Origin: Xanthobacteraceae bacterium
Lineage (GTDB): Bacteria; Pseudomonadota; Alphaproteobacteria; Rhizobiales; Xanthobacteraceae
Direction: 5' to 3'
NCBI GenBank assembly: GCA_024508855.1
Contig: JANINJ010000074.1
Location: 1 to 64,000 of the forward strand
Length of the DNA stretch: 64,000 nucleotides
The notes below the pieces were generated by a model, which had not been told where the DNA came from, searched no databases, and saw nothing but the letters and a program-made list of their open reading frames with translations. This document shows positions 1 to 7,920 of this stretch, in pieces; positions within the stretch are counted from its first letter, which is position 1; every line of letters starts with the position of its first letter. The position numbers and the translations under genes were made by a program.

Positions 1-150
1 TGCACACGAGGCTGCGGACGCATCGCGCGTCCGGCGTTCCGCGCGCCCTCTCAAGAGGGCGGGACGTGAACCACACCTCGGACGTGGAAACACGCCGCGA
101 GAATGCGAAGCCGTGTCCAGATCACCACCGCTGTTTGACATTCGAATACG
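1..150 (+). repeat. End of a repeated structured element (copy 1, cut by window start)
   Basis: This non-coding stretch shares an ordered set of landmarks with the minus strand of 31108-31625. In order they are a hairpin GCCCTC-TCAA-GAGGGC at 45-60, the string ACCTCGG at 75-81, and the 17-mer GCTGTTTGACATTCGAA at 130-146. The other copy has CCCCTC-N7-GAGGGG, ACCTCGG and the identical 17-mer in the same order. The rest differs. I infer that this is the 3' end of a dispersed element whose body lies before the window. Its function is unknown to me. Confidence 0.55.
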
Positions 151-206
151 AACCAGACCGCAATCGATCGCTTCGATCATTATGCACGACGTCACCGCAC
201 CACGAG

Positions 207-360
207 CGTCGTCCCCGCGAAGGCGGGGACCCATACGCTGTGTCATTCATGATTCAGTTGGCGTTCATTCCGCAGGGAAAAATCAAACCGATCCGATTGA
301 ACCGCCGCGTCACACCCATTCACGCCAAGGGTTATGGGTCCCTGCCTGCGCAGGGACGAC
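207..360. repeat. REP doublet (two facing palindromic repeats)
   Basis: The first unit (207-238) is CGTCGTCCCCGCG, then AAGGCGGGGACCCATACGC; it contains a GTCCCCGC/GCGGGGAC hairpin. A second, degenerate unit of the same type faces it at 332-360 (TATGGGTCCCTGCC, then TGCGCAGGGACGAC). The 32-base unit 207-238 is exactly the reverse complement of 40027-40058, so this is a dispersed intergenic repeat. It lies downstream of the lytic transglycosylase gene. The remainder of 151-422 shows no gene. Confidence 0.85.
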
Positions 361-422
361 GGTGTGGACGAGGAGAGGTTGCCGATAACAGATACCGCCG
401 TCATCGCCTGACAGCTTTGCCG

Positions 423-2885
423 CTATTCGATGCTTGCGCCACGGTGCAGGTCGGCTTCGATCTGCAGCCGCGATCCGCCGCCGAAGCGTGCGCGATAGAC
501 CTGCACGTTCTCCAACACGCGCTGCACGTAGTTGCGCGTTTCCGAGAACGGGATGCGCTCGACCCAATCGACCGCATCGACGTTGGGATCGCGCGGATCG
601 CCGTAGCGGGCGATCCATTTCCTCAGGCTGCCGCGCCCGGCATTATAGGCCGCGAAGGTCATGATGTAGGAGCCGCGATAGTCCGCGATCAGGCCGCCGA
701 GTTCGGCCGCACCGAGCGTGGTGTTGTAGACCGGATCGGACTTGAGGCGGTTGAGGTCGAAGCCGGCGCCGTATTTGCGCGTGACGTACTTGCCCGCATC
801 CGGCGTCACCTGCATCAGGCCATAGGCGTGCGCCGGCGACACCACCTTCTGGTTGAAGCCGCTCTCCTGTCGAGCGATGGCGAAGACGATGCTCTGATCC
901 ACCTCCGGCCCGATCGGCCGGTAATGCGGGATGCCGGAAACCGGGTAGGCGTAGAAGTCGAACGGCAGGCCGCGATTGAGCGCAGCCTTTCCGAGTTGCA
1001 ACATGCCGCGGGCATCGTTGTTGCGCGAGGCCAGCTCGCCGAGACCGGAGAGCACATCGACATCGGCATTCTCGCCCATGTCGACGAGGATCGGGATCGC
1101 CAGTTCGCGTTCGTTCAACGCGTAGAGCAATTGCACCGCGCGCACGATCTCTAGCCGTTCGATACCGCGCAGGTGGCTGCTGGGTGGACGATTGAGCTCG
1201 ATCTGCGGCAGCCCCAGTTTGGCGCGCGCCAACTGGCCGTAATAGCTGGTCGAATGCACGGCCGCGGATTGATAGGCCGCGCGTGCGTCCTGTGACCGGC
1301 CGGCGGCTTCGGCAGCGCGGCCGAGCCAGTAACCGGCGCGAGCCAGTGCGGTCGGGTTGTCGCTGCGCGCCGCGATGCGCGCGAAATGCTGGGTAGCGGT
1401 GGAGGGGTCCTTCAGGAATCGCAACGCGATCCAGCCGGCGGTGAATTCCTGCTGCGTCTTGTAGACGTCGCGCGACGGCAGCGCCGCGTCACGCGCAATC
1501 AGGTAAGCCGCGCGGTTATTGCCGACATCGAGCAGGTCGCGCGCCAGCACGCGGCGCTCGATCCACCATTCGTCGAGGTCGTAGAGTCTCGCGGGATCGC
1601 GCGGCGCATCCAGCATCAGGCGTCCGGCTTCCTCGTATCGTTCCTGCCGTCGCAGCCACTGGATCTTGCTGAACATGTAGCCGGCATCGCCGTGCAACGC
1701 GCGCGGCACGTCGTCGAGCAGGGCCTTTGCGTTGGAAGCCCGGCGCGACACCGCGATGCGCGCCCTTGCCAGTGCGACCTGGTCGCTGCCCAACCGGCGC
1801 GCGGCGCGCAGCGCTCCTTCATAGGAGCTGCCGTAAAGCAGGGCATCCATTCGCGCCTTCTGGTCAGCAGGGCGCAGCAGCGAGCCGAACTGATCGAGGA
1901 TGGCGGCTTCCATGTCGGCGCTGAGGTTCTCGTCGCGCCAGGCCTCGCGCACGTAACGCTCGGCGTTCGCCCGGTCGCCGCGCGCCAGCAGCACGCGCGC
2001 CAACACCAGTCGGCCTTTGGCCGACAGCGGCGTTTCGTTCTGGAACCAGGCCATCACCGCCGAGTCGTCGCGGCGATCATCCCACAGTGCCGCTTCCGCG
2101 CGGCGACGCATGAAGGTCTGCGATGGCCAGCTCGGGTTGTTGGTGATGAACGCGTGATAGCGCTCGACGGTGGCGTTATTGTCGGGGCTGCGCAGGATTA
2201 CCCACTCGGCGAGCTTTCGCGCCACGGGGTCGCTGATCGCGGCCTCGGCCTGCGACGCATCGCCCGGTTTGCGCCGGCGTACCAGATCGATGACGTTCTG
2301 CAGCGCCTGAAGATCGGCTTGCGGCGTCGAGGCGGTTGCGGCAACGGCGGCCGGAACGCGCTGCCGTTCAGTTGCAACTGGCGCGGTGTGCTGGCGGGTT
2401 GCAGGTTGCAAAATGGCCGCAGCAGGCGCGCTGCGCTTTTCCGCGTCGGGATGGCTCTTCGCGCGGGCAGCCTTCGGCGGCATCTTGGCGGCGCCGGGTT
2501 TCGACGGTGCGGTCTTCGCTGCGGTCGATTTGGCCTTATCCGCCTTGTCGTGAGCAGTGTGAGTGGCCTTCGTCTTATGCGCTGCCTTGTGCGTCTCCCT
2601 GGACGATGCAGGCTTGCTTGCGGATGCCTTCGCGGCTTCCTTGGGAGCATCCTTGGACGACGAGTTCTTGGATGACGTCTTGGCGGCCGGGCCCTTGGCG
2701 GCCGCGGGTTTGGCATGGGCTGGCTTGGCGTGGCCGCTCTTGGCACCCTTCGATGGAGTTTCCTTCGAGGAGTCCGTCGAAGATGGAACTTTCGCGGCAG
2801 CCGGTATCTGGGTCGCAAACGTCAGCGTGCCGGCGACTACCAACAGGGCTGTCCAGCGTAATGTGAATGCGGGGGCAAGCGACAT
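423..2885 (-). CDS. Soluble lytic murein transglycosylase (Slt-type)
   Basis: This periplasmic enzyme of about 820 aa cleaves the MurNAc-GlcNAc bond of peptidoglycan, leaving 1,6-anhydro ends. The start chosen is ATG 2885, preceded by AAGGA; it gives a signal peptide ending near TQIPAAAK, while a start 10 codons upstream would spoil it. Residues of about 35-190 are an unusual Lys/Ala/Pro/Ser-rich low-complexity linker. Residues of about 200-600 form a helical TPR-like superhelix. The C-terminal SLT domain carries ARQESGFN (catalytic Glu), YGLMQVTP and AAYNAGRGS. It is transcribed alone, divergently from dapA. The linker may span or bind the cell wall, which is inference. Confidence 0.93.
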   Translation of the reverse strand: MSLAPAFTLRWTALLVVAGTLTFATQIPAAAKVPSSTDSSKETPSKGAKSGHAKPAHAKPAAAKGPAAKTSSKNSSSKDAPKEAAKASASKPASSRETHKAAHKTKATHTAHDKADKAKSTAAKTAPSKPGAAKMPPKAARAKSHPDAEKRSAPAAAILQPATRQHTAPVATERQRVPAAVAATASTPQADLQALQNVIDLVRRRKPGDASQAEAAISDPVARKLAEWVILRSPDNNATVERYHAFITNNPSWPSQTFMRRRAEAALWDDRRDDSAVMAWFQNETPLSAKGRLVLARVLLARGDRANAERYVREAWRDENLSADMEAAILDQFGSLLRPADQKARMDALLYGSSYEGALRAARRLGSDQVALARARIAVSRRASNAKALLDDVPRALHGDAGYMFSKIQWLRRQERYEEAGRLMLDAPRDPARLYDLDEWWIERRVLARDLLDVGNNRAAYLIARDAALPSRDVYKTQQEFTAGWIALRFLKDPSTATQHFARIAARSDNPTALARAGYWLGRAAEAAGRSQDARAAYQSAAVHSTSYYGQLARAKLGLPQIELNRPPSSHLRGIERLEIVRAVQLLYALNERELAIPILVDMGENADVDVLSGLGELASRNNDARGMLQLGKAALNRGLPFDFYAYPVSGIPHYRPIGPEVDQSIVFAIARQESGFNQKVVSPAHAYGLMQVTPDAGKYVTRKYGAGFDLNRLKSDPVYNTTLGAAELGGLIADYRGSYIMTFAAYNAGRGSLRKWIARYGDPRDPNVDAVDWVERIPFSETRNYVQRVLENVQVYRARFGGGSRLQIEADLHRGASIE

Positions 2886-3117
2886 CACGGTGTTCCTTCG
2901 CGGCGAATCGAGCAATCGCGGCTATCCAAGGCTAACTGTCATTGATGATGTGGACAAAACACCAAATGTGTTAAGCTTTTCATGTCTGCAGCATCTCCGC
3001 GGCAAAATAGCGGCTGCTGGCCGGGGGCGGGCTCTTTTGCCGCGGTCCGGGACCCGGTATGAACCGGCACGTTCAGTTCGCGGGCGGCGTCGCCGCCGTG
3101 TTTGTTGGAGAGTGAGA

Positions 3118-4008
3118 ATGGCAGCCAAGACGAGTTTCCGGGGATCGTTTACCGCCCTGGTGACGCCTTTCAAAAACGGCTCCCTGGACGAGACGGGTTT
3201 CCGCAGTTTCGTGAATTGGCAAATCGCCGAGGGCACCCATGGCCTTGTGCCGGTAGGCACCACCGGCGAGAGCCCGACGGTGAGCCATGACGAGCACAAA
3301 CGTGTCGTCGAGTGGTGCATCGAGGAGGCGAAGGGACGGGTGCCGGTGATTGCCGGCGCCGGCTCGAATTCGACCAAGGAAGCCGTCGAACTCGCCCAGC
3401 ACGCCGAGAAGGCGGGCGCCGATGCCGTACTCGTGGTCACGCCTTACTACAACAAGCCGACGCAGGAAGGCCTCTACCAGCACTTCAAGGCGATCAACGA
3501 TGCGATCGGGATTCCGATCATCATCTACAACATTCCGGGCCGCTCCGTGATCGACATGTCGGTCGAGACGATGGCGCGGCTGTTCGAACTGAAGAACATC
3601 ACTGGTGTGAAGGATGCGACCGCGAGCATGGTCCGCGTGTCGCAGCAACGCGCGACGCTTGGCGAGGATTTCAATCAGCTGTCCGGCGAGGATGCCACGG
3701 TGCTGGGATACATGGCGCACGGCGGCCACGGTTGCATTTCGGTGACGTCCAATGTCGCGCCGCGGCTGTGCTCGGAATTCCACCTCGCTTGGCAGCGCGG
3801 CGATACCGCCGCAGCCCTCGCCGTGCACGACAAGCTGATGCCGCTGCACACCAATCTCTTCATGGAGTCCAATCCTGCCCCGATCAAGTACGCGCTGTCG
3901 CTGCTTGGCAAGATGGATGAGACGCTGCGCTTGCCGATGGTGCCGGTTTCGGAGCCGACCCGCATCGCTGTGCGCAACGCAATGGTGCATGCTGGGCTGA
4001 TCAACTAG
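3118..4008 (+). CDS. dapA: 4-hydroxy-tetrahydrodipicolinate synthase
   Basis: The product (296 aa) condenses pyruvate with aspartate semialdehyde in the first committed step of lysine and diaminopimelate synthesis, in the cytosol. Visible motifs are [28 protein letters not shown] with the catalytic Tyr, and GVKDATAS with the Schiff-base Lys. The frame is open far upstream, but homology begins at [14 protein letters not shown] 3118 follows a GGAGAGTGAG ribosome binding site, so 3118 is the start. The length matches the family. It is followed 58 bases later by mscL. Confidence 0.97.
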   Translation: MAAKTSFRGSFTALVTPFKNGSLDETGFRSFVNWQIAEGTHGLVPVGTTGESPTVSHDEHKRVVEWCIEEAKGRVPVIAGAGSNSTKEAVELAQHAEKAGADAVLVVTPYYNKPTQEGLYQHFKAINDAIGIPIIIYNIPGRSVIDMSVETMARLFELKNITGVKDATASMVRVSQQRATLGEDFNQLSGEDATVLGYMAHGGHGCISVTSNVAPRLCSEFHLAWQRGDTAAALAVHDKLMPLHTNLFMESNPAPIKYALSLLGKMDETLRLPMVPVSEPTRIAVRNAMVHAGLIN

Positions 4009-4066
4009 GTGTGGCGTTAGTTGCGTATGTGAACGGTCGTTTCCAACAAGCATAGAAGGGGTTGCG

Positions 4067-4483
4067 ATGCTAAAGGAATTCCGCGAATTTGCCATGAAAG
4101 GCAATGTCGTCGATCTCGCCGTCGCCGTTATCATCGGTGCCGCTTTCGGCGCGATCGTCAGCTCAATGGTAGCCGATATTATCATGCCGATCATCGGTGC
4201 AGTCACCGGCGGTCTCGATTTCTCGAACTACTTCACCGGCCTTTCGTCCCAGGTGACTGCCACGAACCTTGCCGATGCCAAGAAGCAGGGCGCGGTGCTG
4301 GCCTGGGGCAACTTCCTGACGCTGACGCTGAACTTCCTGATCGTTGCCTTCGTGCTCTTCATCGTTGTTCAGCTGATGAACAAGTTGAAGAAAAAGGAAG
4401 CCGCAGCACCGGCTGCTCCGGCGCCGCCGACCCCTGAAGTTCAACTGCTGACCGAAATTCGCGATCTGCTCAAGAAGAGCTGA
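4067..4483 (+). CDS. mscL: Large-conductance mechanosensitive channel MscL
   Basis: This 138-aa inner-membrane protein would form the homopentameric channel that opens on membrane tension and releases solutes during hypo-osmotic shock. The N-terminus [20 protein letters not shown] is the family signature. TM1 spans about residues 15-45 with its small-residue packing face, TM2 about 85-110, followed by a Lys-rich cytoplasmic segment, an Ala/Pro linker and a C-terminal helix ([15 protein letters not shown]). The length is normal. A perfect 10-bp hairpin lies just downstream, before smpB. Confidence 0.97.
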   Translation: MLKEFREFAMKGNVVDLAVAVIIGAAFGAIVSSMVADIIMPIIGAVTGGLDFSNYFTGLSSQVTATNLADAKKQGAVLAWGNFLTLTLNFLIVAFVLFIVVQLMNKLKKKEAAAPAAPAPPTPEVQLLTEIRDLLKKS

Positions 4484-4502
4484 GACGCGACGACAACGAC
4501 AG

Positions 4503-4532
4503 GGGCGTTGTCGATTGGCTTAGACAACGCCC
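4503..4532 (+). terminator. Perfect 10-bp hairpin between mscL and smpB
   Basis: GGGCGTTGTC (4503-4512) pairs perfectly with GACAACGCCC (4523-4532) around a 10-base loop. There is no clear U-tract, so a classical intrinsic terminator is not certain. The stem ends 15 bases before the smpB ATG and could also shape the smpB leader or protect the mscL mRNA end. Confidence 0.6.
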
Positions 4533-4547
4533 AGAGGCTTTCGAGTT

Positions 4548-5021
4548 ATGGCCGAGAAGAACGAACGCGCCATCAAAATTGTCGCGGAAAATCGCAAGGC
4601 GCGTTTCAATTATGCGATCGAGGATACGGTCGAGGCGGGCATCGCGCTGACCGGCACCGAGGTGAAGTCGATCCGCAACGGCAAGACGACGATTGCGGAG
4701 TCCTACGCCGACCCCAAGGGCGGCGAGATCTGGCTCGTCAACGCCAACATCCCGGAATATCTGCAGGCAAACCGTTTCAATCACGAGCCGAAGCGCCCGC
4801 GTAAACTGTTGCTGCACAAGAAGCAGATCAACAAGCTGATCGGCGCCGTGGAGCGTAACGGCATGACGCTCATTCCGCTCAAGCTCTATTTCAATGAGCG
4901 CGGCCGAGCTAAGCTTTTGCTAGCTTTGGCGAAGGGCAAGAAGTTGCACGACAAGCGCGAGACCGAAAAGAAACGCGATTGGAGCCGCGAAAAGGGACGC
5001 CTCCTGCGGGCGAGAGGATAG
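4548..5021 (+). CDS. smpB: SsrA-binding protein SmpB
   Basis: This 157-aa cytosolic protein binds tmRNA and brings it to stalled ribosomes for trans-translation. Family motifs are visible: [29 protein letters not shown], quoted in parts as NRKARFNY and [15 protein letters not shown], then RPRKLLLHK and the basic C-terminal tail after [15 protein letters not shown]. Length is as expected. No tmRNA gene was recognised nearby; in alphaproteobacteria it is a two-piece RNA and usually lies elsewhere. Confidence 0.97.
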   Translation: MAEKNERAIKIVAENRKARFNYAIEDTVEAGIALTGTEVKSIRNGKTTIAESYADPKGGEIWLVNANIPEYLQANRFNHEPKRPRKLLLHKKQINKLIGAVERNGMTLIPLKLYFNERGRAKLLLALAKGKKLHDKRETEKKRDWSREKGRLLRARG

Positions 5022-5068
5022 CGTAATCTGCCTGTTAGTTTCGCGATGTATATTGACCAAGGTGCGCA

Positions 5069-5644
5069 ATGAACCAGAAAGATCTGCACGAGGTAGACTG
5101 GAGCAAGATTCCCGCGCCGACCGATGACGGCGGCGCGCGGCATCTGATCGGCATGAAATTGCCGCCGATCAGCCTGCGGGCCACCGACGATAGCTCGGTG
5201 GCGTTGTCATCGCTTTCCGGACGATCGGTTGTGTTCGGTTACCCGCGCACCGGCGAACCCGGCAAGATCGCGCTGGTCGACGATTGGGACATGATCCCCG
5301 GCGCCAGGGGCTGCACGCCGCAGACCTGTTCGTTCCGCGATCTGTTCGCGGAGCTGAAAGCAGCCGGGGCGAACCACGTGTTCGGCCTGTCGACACAGAG
5401 CAATGCCTATCAAAGCGAGATGGCGGGTCGTTTGCACCTGCCGTTTCCGGTTCTCTCGGACGAGAAGCTGACGCTGACCCGCGCACTCAATCTGCCGACG
5501 ATGGAAGTTGCCGGCCTGACGATGATCAAGCGGCTGGTGCTGATCCTCGATGACGGAAGCATCACTCACGTGTTCTATCCGGTGTTTCCGCCGGATCGCA
5601 GTGCATCGGATGTGCTGGCGTGGTTGAAGGATAATGCGGCCTGA
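5069..5644 (+). CDS. Peroxiredoxin (AhpC/TSA, BCP/PrxQ-like)
   Basis: A 191-aa thioredoxin-fold protein likely to reduce hydroperoxides with electrons from thioredoxin. The motif GARGCTPQTCSFRDLF holds two cysteines five residues apart, as in BCP/PrxQ enzymes where the first is peroxidatic and the second resolving. An N-terminal RGMKLPPI-like strand (LIGMKLPPISLRA) and the C-terminal strand LVLILDDGSITHVFYPVFPP complete the fold. It ends one base before the convergent uracil-DNA glycosylase gene, with no visible terminator between them. Confidence 0.9.
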   Translation: MNQKDLHEVDWSKIPAPTDDGGARHLIGMKLPPISLRATDDSSVALSSLSGRSVVFGYPRTGEPGKIALVDDWDMIPGARGCTPQTCSFRDLFAELKAAGANHVFGLSTQSNAYQSEMAGRLHLPFPVLSDEKLTLTRALNLPTMEVAGLTMIKRLVLILDDGSITHVFYPVFPPDRSASDVLAWLKDNAA

Positions 5645-6343
5645 TCAGCCGAGGTCGGCGCGAACGCGTGCGAACACGTCCCGGAACATCTGCGGCGTCA
5701 ACACACCCGTATTTGTGTTGTAGCGCGAGCAATGATAGCTGTCATAAAGGTTGAGATTACCCACCGGATGCACCGCGCCGTGGGAGAAGGGCGTTGCGGC
5801 AGCGCGCAGTCCCAAGGTTTTCACCATCGAATCATGGGCAACGCGACCGAGCGCAACGATCGCCCGAAGCCGCGGCATCGATTCCATCGTGGCGATGAGA
5901 AATTGCCGGCACGTGCGAATTTCGATCGGCAACGGTTTGTTTTGCGGCGGCACGCACCGCACCGCGTTGCTGATACGGCAATCGACCAGCGTCAATCCAT
6001 CATCGGGGCGGGCTTTGTAGGTGCCGCGAGCGAAACCGTAATCGAGAAGGGTGGCGTAGAGCAGGTCGCCGGCGTAGTCGCCAGTGAATGGGCGGCCGGT
6101 ACGGTTGGCTCCCTGTAAACCGGGGGCCAGCCCGACGATCAGCAAGGCGGCCTTGTCGTCTCCGAATGACGGTACCGGTGAATTGAACCAATCGGGCGCG
6201 CGTGCACGCGCCGACTCGCGGAAATCCACGAGCCGCGGGCAGAGCGGACAATTGGGGTCGGGCTCGGAGCGGACGCCGGCGGTGCCGAGCAGGGAAGGCG
6301 TGCAGCTCGATAAGGTAGATCCGTCAGTCGTCGAATTCATCAT
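5645..6343 (-). CDS. Uracil-DNA glycosylase, family 5 (UdgB-like)
   Basis: The product (about 232 aa) resembles the thermophile/actinobacterial type-5 DNA glycosylases that remove uracil and other deaminated bases. Motif 1 is LIVGLAPGLQGANRTG with PFTGDYAG, and motif 3 is YDSYHCSRYNTNTG. Cysteines near the N-terminus (DPNCPLCPRL and CRQF) fit the Fe-S ligands of families 4 and 5. The start is uncertain: ATG 6343 or 6340 overlaps the NYN gene stop by about 20 bases, whereas the longest frame starts at 6436 and would overlap by over 100. I prefer the shorter form. Confidence 0.88.
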   Translation of the reverse strand: MMNSTTDGSTLSSCTPSLLGTAGVRSEPDPNCPLCPRLVDFRESARARAPDWFNSPVPSFGDDKAALLIVGLAPGLQGANRTGRPFTGDYAGDLLYATLLDYGFARGTYKARPDDGLTLVDCRISNAVRCVPPQNKPLPIEIRTCRQFLIATMESMPRLRAIVALGRVAHDSMVKTLGLRAAATPFSHGAVHPVGNLNLYDSYHCSRYNTNTGVLTPQMFRDVFARVRADLG

Positions 6344-6947
6344 CGTGTCGTGGCGCGATGGTGCTGCGCTGCAGGAACTGCGGCGCATGATGACGAGGTT
6401 CGCGTGGGGCAGGCCGTTCGGCCGGGTCGCGGCCAAGTTTCGACTGCAACTCCATCAGGTCGGTGAAGACGTCGGCCTGGCGCCGAAGCTCGTCGGCGAT
6501 CATCGGCGGCTGGCTCGAAATGGTGGAAATGACGGTGACGCGCACGCCACGGCGCTGCACGGCCTCGACTAGCGAACGGAAGTCGCCGTCGCCGGAAAAC
6601 AGCACGATCTGGTCGACGTGTTCGGCCAATTCCATCGCATCGACCGCAAGTTCGATGTCCATGTTGCCCTTCACCTTGCGGCGACCGCTGGCGTCAATGA
6701 ACTCCTTGGTGGCCTTGGTGACGACCGTGTAGCCATTGTAGTCCAGCCAGTCGATCAAGGGCCGAATCGACGAATATTCTTGATCTTCGATGATTGCAGT
6801 GTAATAAAATGCACGTACTAGTGTACCCCGGCTCTGGAATTCCTTCAGCAACCGCTTGTAGTCGATGTCAAAACCGAGCGTTTTGGCCGTGGCGTAAAGG
6901 TTGGCGCCATCGATAAAAAGCGCGATTTTGTTGGAAGCAGTTGGCAT
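6324..6947 (-). CDS. NYN domain protein (LabA/DUF88 family)
   Basis: A 207-aa PIN-like NYN-domain protein, predicted to be a metal-dependent RNase. It begins ALFIDGANLYATAKTLG, with the first acidic metal-binding residue; DIELAVDAMELA and LFSGDGDFRSLVEAVQ supply the remaining acidic cluster. ATG 6947 is preferred over the frame start at 6974 because homology begins at MPTASNKIALF. The C-terminal 40 residues are Pro/Arg/His-rich and variable. It is probably cotranscribed with the following DNA glycosylase gene, whose start it overlaps. The RNA target is unknown. Confidence 0.9.
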   Translation of the reverse strand: MPTASNKIALFIDGANLYATAKTLGFDIDYKRLLKEFQSRGTLVRAFYYTAIIEDQEYSSIRPLIDWLDYNGYTVVTKATKEFIDASGRRKVKGNMDIELAVDAMELAEHVDQIVLFSGDGDFRSLVEAVQRRGVRVTVISTISSQPPMIADELRRQADVFTDLMELQSKLGRDPAERPAPREPRHHAPQFLQRSTIAPRHDDEFDD

Positions 6948-7291
6948 CGAGTCTCTCGCGTAGTTGTTGGGCACGTACCGGCGCGGGACGTATCGCGCAA
7001 GCCGAGCCGGTAAGGTGATTCATATTTCGCAGAATGCGTTAGGAAAAAGCCCCCCGCGAACAATCTTTCGATGAGCGCGTACCCTGTAATTTTTGACAGA
7101 TCAATGAAGCGTTTTCTTGTCCAAATAGCCGTCCCGCCATTGTTTGGACTCGATAGATATTCCCGATACGCATGGGTACCAGAGTAGATCGATAAGGCAA
7201 ATTACAATTTGGTTCTTGCGAAACGCGCAGAGCCGCTATACCTAGCTGTCATATTCACCACATTCAGCCCCTGACAACGGAGCGACGGTCC
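6948..7291. other. Intergenic region between NYN gene and rpoZ
   Basis: This divergent upstream region of 344 bases contains no supported gene. It must hold promoters for the NYN gene (minus) and rpoZ (plus). A weak candidate for rpoZ is TTGCGA at 7216 with TATACC at 7237, but the spacer is short. I see no convincing consensus promoter or structured RNA. Confidence 0.5.
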
Positions 7292-7684
7292 ATGGCTCGC
7301 GTCACCGTAGAAGATTGCATTGACAAGGTCGATAACCGGTTCGACCTGGTTCTCCTGGCCGCGCATCGGGCGCGGATGATCTCGTCGGGCGCGCAGCTCA
7401 CGATCGACCGCGATAATGACAAAAATCCCGTTGTCTCGCTTCGTGAAATCGCCGACCAGACCATTTCGCCCGAAGACCTGCACGAAGAGCTGGTGCATTC
7501 GCTGCAGAAGTTTGTGGAAGTCGATGAGCCGGAGCCGGATACGGTACCGTTGATCGGGTCGGCGGGCGCCAGCGTCGACGCGGACGATACCGAGGTCGCC
7601 GTCGAGCGTATGACGGAAGAGGAACTGCTGAAGGGCCTCGAAGGGCTCGCTCCTCCGGAAGAGCAGCCCGAAGAGGACGAATAG
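7292..7684 (+). CDS. rpoZ: RNA polymerase omega subunit
   Basis: A 130-aa subunit that helps fold and assemble the beta-prime subunit of RNA polymerase and forms part of the ppGpp site in proteobacteria. The N-terminus [20 protein letters not shown] and the segment [14 protein letters not shown] are family signatures. The C-terminus is an acidic tail (EEQPEEDE), common in alphaproteobacteria. It sits directly before the Rsh gene, a conserved neighbourhood that links omega with the stringent response. A strong terminator follows 55 bases after the stop. Confidence 0.97.
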   Translation: MARVTVEDCIDKVDNRFDLVLLAAHRARMISSGAQLTIDRDNDKNPVVSLREIADQTISPEDLHEELVHSLQKFVEVDEPEPDTVPLIGSAGASVDADDTEVAVERMTEEELLKGLEGLAPPEEQPEEDE

Positions 7685-7739
7685 CCTCCTTTCGTGGGAA
7701 GCCGTCCTGCAGAAAGTCATCTGGATTATTTTGGCAAAA

Positions 7740-7765
7740 GCCCGGACCGGTGGTCCGGGCTTTTG
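7740..7765 (+). terminator. Intrinsic terminator after rpoZ
   Basis: GCCCGGACC (7740-7748) pairs with GGTCCGGGC (7752-7760) around a three-base loop and is followed by TTTT. An AAAA run precedes the stem. This is a canonical rho-independent terminator and separates rpoZ from rsh. Confidence 0.9.
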
Positions 7766-7920
7766 TATTTATTGACATTTTTTAGGGCTATATTGTGCAA
7801 TCTGCGGGCGGAAGTCCGCGGAGCGACAGTTTGTGCCCGTGCGGATGTTTATCTTGGGAGCTGTCGAGCGGTATCCCGGCTGCCGCTCTCGCTGCAGCCA
7901 ATGTATGAGGTAGTGGTCGC

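Noticed and set aside
2563-3117. N-terminal extension of dapA
   Set aside because: It overlaps the divergent lytic transglycosylase gene, is low-complexity, and a good ribosome binding site precedes ATG 3118.
7772-7796. TTGACA at 7772 with TATATT/TATTGT as an rsh promoter
   Set aside because: The spacer is only 11-13 bases, too short for a housekeeping sigma-70 promoter.
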